DNA of 19,533 bases from Lachnospiraceae bacterium (GCA_009787745.1 WQST01000021.1:1-19533); one strand, 5' to 3'; shown: positions 1-7,395, counted from the stretch's first letter. The notes: a model not told the origin generated them from the sequence alone. Numbers and translations: made by a program.

Positions 1-1
1 G

Positions 2-28
2 GCGAATTTGTGCGGAGCACAAATTCGC
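2..28. repeat. Perfect 12-bp hairpin with 3-base loop
   Basis: The arms GCGAATTTGTGC and GCACAAATTCGC are exactly complementary around a GGA loop. No T-run follows on the + strand, so it is not a convincing terminator for an upstream + gene; the - strand side runs off the window. The short purine loop resembles the hairpin at 7138-7156, which suggests REP-like palindromic units. The purine-rich stretch after it (about 41-74) leads into the ribosome binding site of the first gene. Confidence 0.6.
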
Positions 29-74
29 AGGTATTGGCAGGCAGGGTAGGGAGAGTAGAGTAGGGAGGAGAGTA

Positions 75-905
75 ATGAGTATACCTTTATTAACGGTAGG
101 GCAAATGGCTAAGGCGCCTTATATATTTTCGCGCCTTCTCCTTTCGATTTGGTCGGTTGAAGAGCTTTGCTATCTATTTAAGACTAACCCTTTTATTCTT
201 GATAAATCCATTCTTGACCGCAGGCTGGTGACATGGCTTGAAGGGCAATGCGGTCTGCCTGACTTAGCGAAGAAGTTAAACGGTTTACTTAAGAAAAGCG
301 AAAATACCGAAGAATTCGTCATGGCGATTATTGACTATACAGGCTATCTTAATGATGAGGAAGCCAAACGGGTTGCCGAAATCTTAAAGGGTAATATCGG
401 CTTGTCGGATTATGAGAAAGAAATAAATAATGCCGATTTTTTACTGAAAAGCGGGAAATTTCAACGTGCCAAATATGAATATGACCGAATTATTCTAACT
501 ATCCCCTTAAGCGAAAGAGCCTTTTTGAGCCGCGTTTATCATAATCGCGGCATTGCTCTTGCCAAGTTATTTCATTTTGAGGAAGCTTCCGCCGGCTTTT
601 TAAGTGCCTTTGAACTTAGCCAAAATCCCGAATCGGGACGCGCGTATTTAATCAGTATGCGCCTTTTCCTTGATGAGATAGACTATATCAGGCTTATTTC
701 CGACCGCCCCGCATTTCATGATTTTTCTTTAGAGGTCGAACATATTTACAATCAGGCGGTGAGCGTTTATAATGAAACAGATGCAAAGCATACTTTGGAC
801 GAATTGATTTTGGATAAAGAGCTTGGAAATGGCAATTCTTATCACAGAGAGATTGACAGGATGATTAGAGAAGCAAAGCAAAGTTACCGCTTTGCGGTAG
901 AATAG
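75..905 (+). CDS. TPR-like helical protein of unknown function
   Basis: A 276-residue soluble protein with no signal peptide or membrane segment. GGAGG lies just upstream of the ATG, which supports this start. The sequence is helical throughout. Residues about 117-190 look like two tetratricopeptide-type hairpins: one around NADFLLKSGKFQRAKYEYD and one around NRGIALAKLFHFEEASAGF. The N-terminal 60 residues contain SVEELCYLFKTNPFILD, a pattern I associate with conserved clostridial proteins of unknown function. It is followed after 50 bases by a membrane coiled-coil gene on the same strand, so the two are probably co-transcribed and may work together. A scaffold or protein-interaction role is inferred from the TPR-like architecture only; no catalytic motif is visible. 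Confidence 0.75.
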   Translation: MSIPLLTVGQMAKAPYIFSRLLLSIWSVEELCYLFKTNPFILDKSILDRRLVTWLEGQCGLPDLAKKLNGLLKKSENTEEFVMAIIDYTGYLNDEEAKRVAEILKGNIGLSDYEKEINNADFLLKSGKFQRAKYEYDRIILTIPLSERAFLSRVYHNRGIALAKLFHFEEASAGFLSAFELSQNPESGRAYLISMRLFLDEIDYIRLISDRPAFHDFSLEVEHIYNQAVSVYNETDAKHTLDELILDKELGNGNSYHREIDRMIREAKQSYRFAVE

Positions 906-955
906 TGTGAAGCTAAGAATTATTAAAGCGTCACGCTGTTATTGGAGTTTCCGTA

Positions 956-2140
956 ATGAATATTTTTCGCCGCATTTTTAGGCATTTTCGTAAAGAATAT
1001 GAGTATCCCGAACAATTCGATGTTTGGGAAGAAGTCGTTTATAATCGGAATGATATTGATTTACGTGACCCCGAGCAGTTAAGCGACTATGTGACCAATT
1101 GTTTAGAGCAGATTAAAGAGGCTTCGGGCGAAATTGACAGCCTGAGTTCAGAATATAATATCGTTACTTCCCAGCTTAAAGATATGGAAGAAATCGAAGC
1201 CCTGCCCGCCGATGACCGGCGCGCACTATGCGAGGCGGCTACCCGCCTCACTAATATTAACACGGCGCGAAAAGGTTTCGAAAAAAAAGTTATTCCGATG
1301 AATGAAGCGGATTTTAACAAAATAGACGCCCTTTATGACCAGATTGAAGAAGGTGTCCGTAAGCTGAAAGAAGCGGAAATTTATAAGACGAAAATAAAAC
1401 AGGATATGAAGCATTTAAGCGGTGAAAAAGAAGCTTATGTTTTCCGGAAATACGATTTACAACATTTTATTGAAGATTTGCGCTCGATGATCGTGATATG
1501 TTTAACGGCGGCTTTCCTTTGCGTGGCGATACTTTTGATTCTCCAGTTCGGCTTTGGGATGAATACCCAAATCGGCTACCTGCTCGCCGCAGGAGCGACG
1601 GCGGTGGCCATGACTTTTGTATACCTCAAACATACTAATGCGCTGCATGAACTTAAGCGAGTCGAGAAAAGCATTAATAAAATTATCCTTTTGCATAACA
1701 GCGTCAAAATTCGTTATATCAATAATACCAACCTTCTTGAATATCTCCATATCAAGTATAACGTCAAAAATGCCGCCGAACTTGAAAAAAAGTTTTTGCA
1801 ATATCTGGCGGAAAAAAAGCGCCGCGAAGAATTTAAGCAAATGGAAAAAGATTTGGATGCCGCCGAACGTGATTTATTGCGTATTTTAAGATCGATAAAA
1901 CTGACCGACCCCCATGTCTGGCTTCATCAGCCCGCGGCTATTTTAGATAAAAAAGAAATGGTTGAGGTTCGTCACAATTTGATTATCCGCCGCCAGACGC
2001 TGAGAAAGCGAATGGATTATAATAAAGAAGTCGTCGCGAAGAAAGCACAGGATGAAATTAAGGATTTGGTTGATCAATACCCTGATTTTTCCGCGAAGAT
2101 TATGGGGATGATTGATAAGTATGAGGAAAAATATAGTTAA
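956..2140 (+). CDS. Membrane coiled-coil protein of unknown function
   Basis: A 394-residue protein with GGAG about 8 bases before the ATG. Residues about 40-170 are charged and heptad-like (coiled coil). Two adjacent hydrophobic segments follow at about 178-198 and 206-223, with a short loop containing FGMNTQIG, giving a membrane hairpin. Residues 224-394 are again Lys/Glu-rich coiled coil, so both long helical domains should lie on the same side, most likely the cytoplasm. There is no signal peptide or enzyme motif. Its position 50 bases behind the TPR-like gene suggests one operon. The shape fits a membrane-tethered organiser or stress-related scaffold, but this is inference and the family is not recognised. 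Confidence 0.75.
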   Translation: MNIFRRIFRHFRKEYEYPEQFDVWEEVVYNRNDIDLRDPEQLSDYVTNCLEQIKEASGEIDSLSSEYNIVTSQLKDMEEIEALPADDRRALCEAATRLTNINTARKGFEKKVIPMNEADFNKIDALYDQIEEGVRKLKEAEIYKTKIKQDMKHLSGEKEAYVFRKYDLQHFIEDLRSMIVICLTAAFLCVAILLILQFGFGMNTQIGYLLAAGATAVAMTFVYLKHTNALHELKRVEKSINKIILLHNSVKIRYINNTNLLEYLHIKYNVKNAAELEKKFLQYLAEKKRREEFKQMEKDLDAAERDLLRILRSIKLTDPHVWLHQPAAILDKKEMVEVRHNLIIRRQTLRKRMDYNKEVVAKKAQDEIKDLVDQYPDFSAKIMGMIDKYEEKYS

Positions 2141-2169
2141 CAGACTTAAGACAAGGACAGGAGAGCAGT

Positions 2170-3576
2170 ATGAGTGGATTTTTCGGCGTCGCCGCGAAAG
2201 AAGATTGTGTCATAAACTTATTTTTTGGAACTGATTATCACTCCCATTTAGGGGCAAGACGAGCGGGGTTAGCCGTATACTCGCCCGATAAGGGTTTCGA
2301 CCGCGCGATTCATAACATTGAAAATTCGCCCTTTCGCACGAAATTCGATAAGGATATCGGAACAATGGAAGGCACCATGGGGATTGGATGCATTTCCGAT
2401 TTTGAACCCCAACCATTAATTATCCGTTCCCAACACGGTACATATGCCATCATGACAGTCGGAAAAATCAATAACACGGATTCGATTGTTGAACAAATTT
2501 TTAAAAACGGGCATTCTCATTTCCTCGAACTTAGCGGCGGCGGTATTAATGCGACCGAACTGGTTGCGGCAATTATCAATCAAAAAGAAAATTTCATTGA
2601 CGGCATCCGCTATGCGCAAGAGATAATCGACGGTTCCATGACAATCGCGATTATGACGCAGAAGGGGATATTTGCCGCCAGAGACAAGATGGGACGAACC
2701 CCGATTTCCATCGGTCACAAAAAGGATTCCTATTGTCTTTCTTTTGAAAGCTTTGCTTATTTGAATTTAGGTTTTACCGCCGATCGGGAACTAGGGCCCG
2801 GTGAAATTGTTTTTGTAACCCCTGAAGGGGTTACGACCCTTAATGAACCCGGGCAGGAAATGAAAATATGCACTTTTTTGTGGGTTTACTACGGATATTC
2901 GTCCTCTTCGTATGAAGGTATCAGCGTTGAAGAAATGCGCTATCGCTGCGGGCATTCGCTGGCGCGGCGTGATAATGTGAAGGCGGATAATGTGGTGGGG
3001 GTCCCCGATTCAGGGGTCGCCCATGCGATTGGTTACTCCAATGCTTCGGGAATCCCCTTTTCCCGCCCGCTCATTAAATATACCCCGACATGGCCGCGCT
3101 CATTTTTACCGACCCTCCAAAAGCAACGCGATTTGATTGCGAAGATGAAAATGATTCCTGTGCGCGAGTTAATCCGTGATAAAAGCCTGTTGATTATTGA
3201 TGATTCGATTGTCAGGGGGACACAGCTTCGCGAAACAACGGAGTTTTTAAAGCAAATGGGCGCCAAAGAAATTCATGTCCGCCCCGCTTGCCCGCCGCTT
3301 TTATTTACTTGCAAGTATCTTAATTTTTCCCGTTCCGGCAATGAACTTGAGTTGATAACCAGACGGATTATCAGCGATATCGAAAAAGGTAACACCAATA
3401 TAGATTTATCTGTTTATGCTGACCCTGATAGTGAACAATATAAAAATATGGTTGACCGAATCAGTCAAAAATTGCAATTCGACTCTCTGTGCTATCATCG
3501 CCTTGATGATATGCTTGATGCCGTCGGGCTTGATGAAAGCAAATTGTGCAGTTATTGTTGGTCGGGTAAGGAATAG
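2170..3576 (+). CDS. PurF-family phosphoribosyltransferase with a degenerate glutaminase domain
   Basis: A 468-residue homologue of amidophosphoribosyltransferase (first step of purine synthesis: PRPP plus glutamine to phosphoribosylamine). AGGAG lies 6 bases before the ATG. The PRPP-binding loop LLIIDDSIVRGT and the VVGVPDSGVAHAIGY segment are intact. The four cysteines that bind the [4Fe-4S] cluster in Bacillus-type PurF appear present: KICTF, LLFTCKY and the terminal CSYC pair. The glutaminase half is altered. The N-terminus is MSGFFGV instead of MCGI; the segment matching MGIGHVRY reads MGIGCISD; the oxyanion segment HNGN reads TVGK; and SDSE reads NATE. So the nucleophile and its helpers (Cys1, Arg73, Asn101 and Asp127 in E. 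coli numbering) are replaced. It is probably a paralogue that uses ammonia, acts on another amine, or regulates. The symbol purF is withheld for this reason. Confidence 0.85.
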   Translation: MSGFFGVAAKEDCVINLFFGTDYHSHLGARRAGLAVYSPDKGFDRAIHNIENSPFRTKFDKDIGTMEGTMGIGCISDFEPQPLIIRSQHGTYAIMTVGKINNTDSIVEQIFKNGHSHFLELSGGGINATELVAAIINQKENFIDGIRYAQEIIDGSMTIAIMTQKGIFAARDKMGRTPISIGHKKDSYCLSFESFAYLNLGFTADRELGPGEIVFVTPEGVTTLNEPGQEMKICTFLWVYYGYSSSSYEGISVEEMRYRCGHSLARRDNVKADNVVGVPDSGVAHAIGYSNASGIPFSRPLIKYTPTWPRSFLPTLQKQRDLIAKMKMIPVRELIRDKSLLIIDDSIVRGTQLRETTEFLKQMGAKEIHVRPACPPLLFTCKYLNFSRSGNELELITRRIISDIEKGNTNIDLSVYADPDSEQYKNMVDRISQKLQFDSLCYHRLDDMLDAVGLDESKLCSYCWSGKE

Positions 3577-3641
3577 TTAACGGAATTTGAGGTTAGTATG
3601 AAAAGTTATTCTAAAATCAGCAAAAAGGCATGGGGGTTTAT

Positions 3642-4457
3642 ATGAAATTCTTAAAAGGTCTGGGATGGTTTTTTATGAGCACCTTGCCATTTGCCGCCGC
3701 ATTTTTGCTGATGGTGGTTGTTGGCGTAATAGTGTTAATATTCGGGCTTGACGAGAACGGAATAATTTTTGGTTCTCATTTAGCCATGGCGGCGGCATTC
3801 GGGTTGTGGTATTATCTGGCTTGTGTACACCCGAATAAGCATCTTCCGAAAAAAGAGGGAAGGATTATCACCGCCCCTGTGGTCGGTTGGGCGATTGCGA
3901 CGGGCATAATGTTGTGCTTATTTAATACGCAGTTGGTCAAAGTCGGTGAATATTTTGTCCCCCATATTGTCATGGAATTTTATGAGGCAATGGAAGAGGC
4001 AGGCTTCAACGATAATTTTTATGCGATTGGCGCCGCTGTTTTACTGGCGCCGCTGGGCGAAGAATTTTTATGCCGCGGCGTAATCCATCACTATGCGGCG
4101 AAAATATCTAAGCATTTCTGGGTCGGAAATATGATTCAGGCGCTATTGTTCGGAATTTTGCATATGCAGTTGGTACAAGGGACATATGCTTTCATAATCG
4201 GCTTGGTGTTTGGTTGGCTTCGCTATCGCTACGGAACGATTTTGGTTCCTATACTGGTTCATTTCGTGGTCAATTTTTCGACGGCATCCTGGCTCGGAAT
4301 CCTTCTGAGCGGGGTTCCCGCGAAGATGATGTTGGATATTGGTTTACTCGCCTTAGCGATTGGCGGGACGGCTTGGATTTTGATCTTAATCGGGAAAAAA
4401 GAAGAAGAGCCTGTAACCACCTGTCATTCTGAACCGCAGGCGAAGAATCTCCGTTAG
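3642..4457 (+). CDS. CPBP-family intramembrane metalloprotease
   Basis: A polytopic membrane protein of 271 residues with about seven or eight hydrophobic segments. The three CPBP (CAAX protease/bacteriocin-processing, Abi) motifs are present: PLGEEFLCRG (EExxxR, at about 4055-4082), FGILH, and LVHFVVNF (HxxxN). In this family the Glu and His residues bind the catalytic metal within the membrane. Substrates are unknown; relatives serve in bacteriocin immunity or protein processing. I prefer ATG 3642 because GGGGG lies 5 bases upstream; an in-frame ATG at 3630 has its AAGG almost touching the start codon. The C-terminal tail after the last helix ends CHSEPQAKNLR, encoded by a dispersed repeat (see 4421-4453), so it is probably a recent extension. 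queH starts 3 bases after the stop. Confidence 0.85.
   Translation: MKFLKGLGWFFMSTLPFAAAFLLMVVVGVIVLIFGLDENGIIFGSHLAMAAAFGLWYYLACVHPNKHLPKKEGRIITAPVVGWAIATGIMLCLFNTQLVKVGEYFVPHIVMEFYEAMEEAGFNDNFYAIGAAVLLAPLGEEFLCRGVIHHYAAKISKHFWVGNMIQALLFGILHMQLVQGTYAFIIGLVFGWLRYRYGTILVPILVHFVVNFSTASWLGILLSGVPAKMMLDIGLLALAIGGTAWILILIGKKEEEPVTTCHSEPQAKNLR
4421..4453 (+). repeat. Dispersed TGTCATTCTGA...CGAAGAATCT repeat forming the 3' end of the protease gene
   Basis: The stretch reads TGTCATTCTGAACCGCAGG then CGAAGAATCTCCG. It closely matches the short repeat TGTCATTCTGAGCG...GCGAAGAATCTC that I remember as scattered in many bacterial genomes, often at gene ends, where it gives C-terminal tails starting CHSE. 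ATTCT and AGAAT form a weak inverted repeat. Here it supplies the last 11 codons and is followed at once by TAG and the next gene's start. Confidence 0.65.
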
Positions 4458-4460
4458 GCG

Positions 4461-5075
4461 ATGATGAAAATTATGAAAGTAAACTATCAAACAAAATTAG
4501 AAGAAATATTATCCCTGCCCGATACAAAAGGTAAATCACTTTTACTGCATAGTTGCTGTGCTCCGTGCAGTAGCTATGTTTTGGAATATTTGCAAGAGTA
4601 TTTCCGAATCACGGTTTTTTTCTATAATCCGAATATTACTGACAGCAAGGAATATAACCTTAGATTAAACGAGCAAAAGCGATTAATTCCGTTAATAAGC
4701 GGAAGTGAATATCCCATCGGGTTTCGTGACGGCGGCTACGATATAAACCAATTTCATGAGATGACCGGTAAATATCCCCAAAGCCTTGAAGGCGGTGAGC
4801 GCTGTTTAAGTTGCTATGAACTGCGCCTGAATGAAACCGCAAGGATAACCGCCGCCGAAAAATACGACTGCTTCGCCACAACCCTCACCATCAGCCCGCA
4901 TAAAAATGCCGAGAAGATTAATGAAATCGGTGAACGTGTTGCGGCTTTGATTAAAGTTAATTACTTACCTGCGGATTTCAAGAAAAAAGGCGGGTATCAG
5001 CGGTCGCTTGAATTATCGAAGCAGTACTCGCTTTATCGGCAGAGTTTTTGCGGGTGCGAGATGTCGAAACCGTAA
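4461..5075 (+). CDS. queH: Epoxyqueuosine reductase QueH
   Basis: A 204-residue protein of the DUF208/QueH family, which reduces epoxyqueuosine to queuosine in tRNA (last step of queuosine synthesis) using a [4Fe-4S] cluster and a second iron site. The expected cysteines are visible: HSCCAPCSSY at residues 30-39, ERCLSCYELRL at about 113-123, and the C-terminal FCGCEMS. The family segments FYNPNI and FKKKGGYQRSLELSK are also present. In-frame ATG codons occur at 4461, 4464 and 4473, with only weak ribosome-binding sequence before them, so translation may be coupled to the protease gene ending 3 bases upstream. No preQ1 riboswitch is evident upstream. It lies directly ahead of argS, another tRNA-related gene. 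Confidence 0.92.
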   Translation: MMKIMKVNYQTKLEEILSLPDTKGKSLLLHSCCAPCSSYVLEYLQEYFRITVFFYNPNITDSKEYNLRLNEQKRLIPLISGSEYPIGFRDGGYDINQFHEMTGKYPQSLEGGERCLSCYELRLNETARITAAEKYDCFATTLTISPHKNAEKINEIGERVAALIKVNYLPADFKKKGGYQRSLELSKQYSLYRQSFCGCEMSKP

Positions 5076-5112
5076 AATACCAATAACCCAATCACCCTAC
5101 AGGAGTCCACTC

Positions 5113-6879
5113 ATGACCAAATTCATCGACCAAATCTCAGCAGAACTAAAGAAAGCCTTCCAATCCCTAAACTATAACCCCGACCTTGGCAGAGCCACCA
5201 TTTCCAACCGCCCCGACCTTTGCGAATTCCAATGTAACGGCGCAATGGCAGGCGCTAAAGAATATCGGAAAGCCCCATTAGTGATCGCGAATGAAGTAGC
5301 CGAAAAGCTGGAAAACAACAAGGTTTTTGCCAAGGTGGAAGTAGCCCCCCCGGGTTTCCTAAACTTAAAGGTAAGCCCCGCTTTTGTCCGTGATTACCTA
5401 ATAGCGATGGCAAAAGAAGCGAAATTCGGCTTAGAACTACCGCAGAACCCTTTGAAATATGTCGTTGACTACGGCGGTCCGAATGTCGCGAAACCGCTTC
5501 ATATCGGGCATCTGCGTTCCGCTATTATTGGTGAAAGTATTAAAAGGATTATCCGTTTCGCAGGGCATACCGCGATTGGTGATATTCATCTGGGCGACTG
5601 GGGTTTGCAGATGGGTTTGATTATAGTTGAGTTAAATGAACGAAAGCCCGGATTACCCTATTTTGATCATGAATATCACGGAGCATATCCGCAAGAGGCT
5701 CCCTTTACGATTGCCGAACTTGAAGAAATATACCCCGAAGCATCCGCTAAATCAAAGACAGATGCGCTATACCGTGAAAAAGCGCTGAAAGCTACGTATG
5801 ACCTGCAAAAAGGCTTACTGGGATATCGCGCCATTTGGCAGCATATAATGCGGCTTTCGAAAGACGACCTGCGGAAAAATTATGATGACCTTAACGTTGA
5901 GTTCGACTTGTGGAAAGGCGAGTCCGATGTTCAGGACCTAATTCCCGGCATGATTGCGGAATTTAAAGAAGGCGGTTTTACCCGTTTAAGTGAAGGAGCA
6001 TTGGTTATTGATGTCAAAGAAGAAACGGATAAGAAGGAAATGCCCCCTTGCTTGATTCTTAAGTCCGACGGTGCTTCATTGTATATTACGACTGACCTGG
6101 CGACCATTTTAGAGCGGGTTAATGAGATTGCGCCTGACGCCATGATTTATATGACTGATAAAAGGCAAAGTATGCACTTTGAACAACTATTCCGCAGCGC
6201 CCGAAAGACGGGCTTGGTGAGTTCGGAGATGGACTTGCGGTTTCTCGGTTTCGGGACGATGAACGGCAGTGACGGAAAACCTTTTAAGACCAGAGACGGC
6301 GGGGTAATGCGCCTTGAGCAACTGGTTGCGGATATCAATGACGAGATGTATCGGAAGATAGCCGCGAATCGGACTGTTTCGGAGGAAGAAGCAAGGGAAA
6401 CGGCTCGCATCGTTGGTTTGGCGGCGCTTAAATATGGTGATTTGTCTAACCAGGCGGCGAAGGATTATATATTTGATATTGACCGCTTTACATCTTTTGA
6501 AGGCGATACAGGGCCATATATCTTGTATACGATTGTACGGATTAAATCCATTCTTAAGAAATATACGGACGGCGGCGGGATAATAAAAAAAGATGCTTTG
6601 CATGAAGCGGACAGCGATGAAGAAAAAGCCCTTATGCTGGTGGTTTCAGGCTTTAATTCTATGATTGAAGAAGCGTATCAAGAGATTGCCCCTCATCGGA
6701 TTGCCGCCTATATCTATGATTTGGCGAATGCGCTGAATACTTTTTACCATCACACAAAGATATTGACTGAATCAGTCAATGAAAAACAGGAAGCTTATAT
6801 AGCATTGCTTAACCTGACGAAAGAAATTCTGGAAACTTTAATTGATTTATTGGGGTTTAGCGCGCCGGAAAGAATGTAA
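5113..6879 (+). CDS. argS: Arginyl-tRNA synthetase
   Basis: A class I aminoacyl-tRNA synthetase of 588 residues that charges tRNA-Arg. The start at 5113 is set by AGGAG 7 bases upstream; the frame is open further back to 5008, but that would overlap queH. The N-terminal tRNA-binding domain covers about residues 1-105. The HIGH signature occurs as AKPLHIGHLRS near residue 130. The KMSKS-equivalent loop is DGKPFKTRDGG near residues 388-398, the ArgRS variant seen in E. coli-type enzymes. The C-terminal DALR anticodon-binding domain (about 460-588) begins near GPYILYTIVRI and includes FYHHTKIL. Length and motifs are normal for the family and no defect is visible. Confidence 0.97.
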   Translation: MTKFIDQISAELKKAFQSLNYNPDLGRATISNRPDLCEFQCNGAMAGAKEYRKAPLVIANEVAEKLENNKVFAKVEVAPPGFLNLKVSPAFVRDYLIAMAKEAKFGLELPQNPLKYVVDYGGPNVAKPLHIGHLRSAIIGESIKRIIRFAGHTAIGDIHLGDWGLQMGLIIVELNERKPGLPYFDHEYHGAYPQEAPFTIAELEEIYPEASAKSKTDALYREKALKATYDLQKGLLGYRAIWQHIMRLSKDDLRKNYDDLNVEFDLWKGESDVQDLIPGMIAEFKEGGFTRLSEGALVIDVKEETDKKEMPPCLILKSDGASLYITTDLATILERVNEIAPDAMIYMTDKRQSMHFEQLFRSARKTGLVSSEMDLRFLGFGTMNGSDGKPFKTRDGGVMRLEQLVADINDEMYRKIAANRTVSEEEARETARIVGLAALKYGDLSNQAAKDYIFDIDRFTSFEGDTGPYILYTIVRIKSILKKYTDGGGIIKKDALHEADSDEEKALMLVVSGFNSMIEEAYQEIAPHRIAAYIYDLANALNTFYHHTKILTESVNEKQEAYIALLNLTKEILETLIDLLGFSAPERM

Positions 6880-6889
6880 CCGCGGTTAC
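6876..6889. repeat. 14-bp perfect palindrome across the argS stop
   Basis: GTAACCGCGGTTAC is its own reverse complement and contains the TAA stop of argS. It is short, has no T-run after it, and may be incidental. The rest of 6890-7000 shows no recognisable gene. Confidence 0.4.
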
Positions 6890-7000
6890 TTCATTAGAAA
6901 TCAATAAGACATTTAATGCGATTATTAAAGAATTTGTTGAAGGGTGTATATCTATGCCTACTATAGATAATCTTTGTAGGATAATAATGAGATAATAATT

Positions 7001-7039
7001 AAATCAAGGCTCTCAGGGAAACCCTGAAAGCCTTGATTT
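7001..7039 (-). terminator. Strong hairpin ending the tRNA transcript
   Basis: The arms AAATCAAGGCT and AGCCTTGATTT pair over 11 bp. After one mismatch, TCAGGG pairs with CCCTGA around an AAA loop. On the - strand it begins just after the 3' end of tRNA-Met (7042) and is followed by the T-rich AATTATTATC, so it fits as terminator of the tRNA unit. On the + strand no T-run follows, so it is a poor terminator for argS. Confidence 0.7.
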
Positions 7040-7041
7040 AG

Positions 7042-7115
7042 TAGCGAGAAAGGGATTTGAACCCATGACCCTACGGGTATGAACCGTATGCTCTAGCCAA
7101 CTGAGCTATCTCGCC
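7042..7115 (-). tRNA. tRNA-Met (CAT), elongator
   Basis: A full cloverleaf of 74 bases. The acceptor GGCGAGA pairs with TCTCGCT (one G-U), the D-arm reads AGCTCAGTTGGCTAGAGC, the anticodon stem TACGG/CCGTA surrounds loop TTCATAC, and the T-loop is GGTTCAAATCC. Anticodon CAT also occurs in lysidine-modified tRNA-Ile, but the sequence follows the Bacillus elongator tRNA-Met closely as I remember it. Position 1 pairs with 72, which argues against the initiator. The CCA tail is not encoded. Confidence 0.93.
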
Positions 7116-7137
7116 GTATAAACTTTTGCATATCCGC

Positions 7138-7156
7138 GAGAATGCGAAGCATTCTC
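7138..7156. repeat. Hairpin with GCGAAGC loop between the tRNA genes
   Basis: GAGAATGC and GCATTCTC pair perfectly over 8 bp around GAA. The core GCGAAGC is the known unusually stable DNA mini-hairpin sequence. It lies in the spacer between tRNA-Val and tRNA-Met, so in RNA it could guide tRNA processing; as DNA it could be a REP-like unit. Confidence 0.6.
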
Positions 7157-7158
7157 TG

Positions 7159-7221
7159 ATAACAAAGCTTTAGATTTTCTTAGGCGGCGTCCTTTGACGC
7201 CTTAGAAAATCTCTTTGTTAT
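7159..7221. repeat. 63-bp imperfect palindrome adjoining tRNA-Val
   Basis: The outer arms ATAACAAAG and CTTTGTTAT are perfectly complementary. Inside them AGATTTTCT and AGAAAATCT pair, and at the centre GGCGTC pairs with GACGCC around CTTT. Small unpaired stretches separate these stems. The right arm ends on the last base of tRNA-Val. It could be a miniature palindromic element or a processing hairpin in the tRNA precursor; no target duplication is obvious. Confidence 0.6.
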
Positions 7222-7293
7222 GGGACCTGCAGGGCTCGAACCTGCGACCCCCTGCTTGTAAGGCAGGTGCTCTCCCAGCTGAGCTAAGATCCC
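7221..7293 (-). tRNA. tRNA-Val (TAC)
   Basis: A full 73-base cloverleaf. The acceptor GGGATCT pairs with AGGTCCC (one T-G), the D-arm reads AGCTCAGCTGGGAGAGC, anticodon stem CTGCC... surrounds loop CTTACAA with anticodon TAC, and the T-loop is GGTTCGAGCC. The discriminator base is A and CCA is not encoded. It is the first gene of the - strand tRNA unit, directly behind the promoter at 7314-7343. Confidence 0.95.
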
Positions 7294-7313
7294 TTACGTC
7301 TAATCACTTAGCT

Positions 7314-7343
7314 AGTATACAATCATCAATTACTATTTGTCAA
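7314..7343 (-). promoter_or_regulatory. Sigma-A promoter for the tRNA-Val/tRNA-Met unit
   Basis: Read on the - strand, TTGACA (7343-7338) is followed after 18 bases by TATACT (7319-7314). The box pair lies about 20 bases upstream of tRNA-Val, as expected for a stable-RNA promoter. Confidence 0.75.
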
Positions 7344-7350
7344 GCACCGA

Positions 7351-7378
7351 TTGCAAATATTTTTAATCATGATATAAT
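7351..7378 (+). promoter_or_regulatory. Sigma-A promoter for glyA
   Basis: TTGCAA (7351-7356), a 16-base spacer and a consensus TATAAT (7373-7378). It is divergent from the tRNA promoter and gives a leader of about 105 bases to glyA. The -10 box is part of a palindrome (7365-7395), a possible operator. Confidence 0.7.
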
Positions 7379-7395
7379 GTCGTTAGACATTATAT
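7365..7395 (+). repeat. Palindromic repeat copy 1 (overlaps glyA -10 box)
   Basis: Contains the perfect inverted repeat ATATAATGTC / GACATTATAT with loop GTTA, preceded by AATCATG. The same 31-base unit recurs at 7444-7474 with a single change. Its place over the -10 box suggests either an operator or a promoter duplication. Confidence 0.75.

Noticed and set aside
1502..1889. Open frames of 90-112 codons on both strands inside the membrane coiled-coil gene.
   Set aside because: They are shadows of a Lys/Glu-rich coding frame with no ribosome binding sites and implausible compositions.
2815..2834. Perfect 8-bp hairpin GTAACCCC-TGAA-GGGGTTAC in the PurF-like gene.
   Set aside because: It lies in a coding turn (VTPEGVT) with no T-run or neighbouring start; probably incidental.
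5008..5112. Upstream in-frame extension of argS.
   Set aside because: It overlaps queH and lacks a ribosome binding site. The start at 5113 has AGGAG and matches the family's N-terminus.
6147..6603. Two antisense frames of 87 and 138 codons within argS.
   Set aside because: Argument from conservation: argS is an essential, fully explained frame, and the antisense products are Arg/Ser/Ile-rich with no initiation signals.
6882..7000. Open stretch after argS reading ...LEINKTFNAIIKEFVEGCISM..., slightly like the end of a helix-turn-helix protein.
   Set aside because: There is no start codon or ribosome binding site at its head and only about 44 codons; not supportable as a gene or pseudogene.
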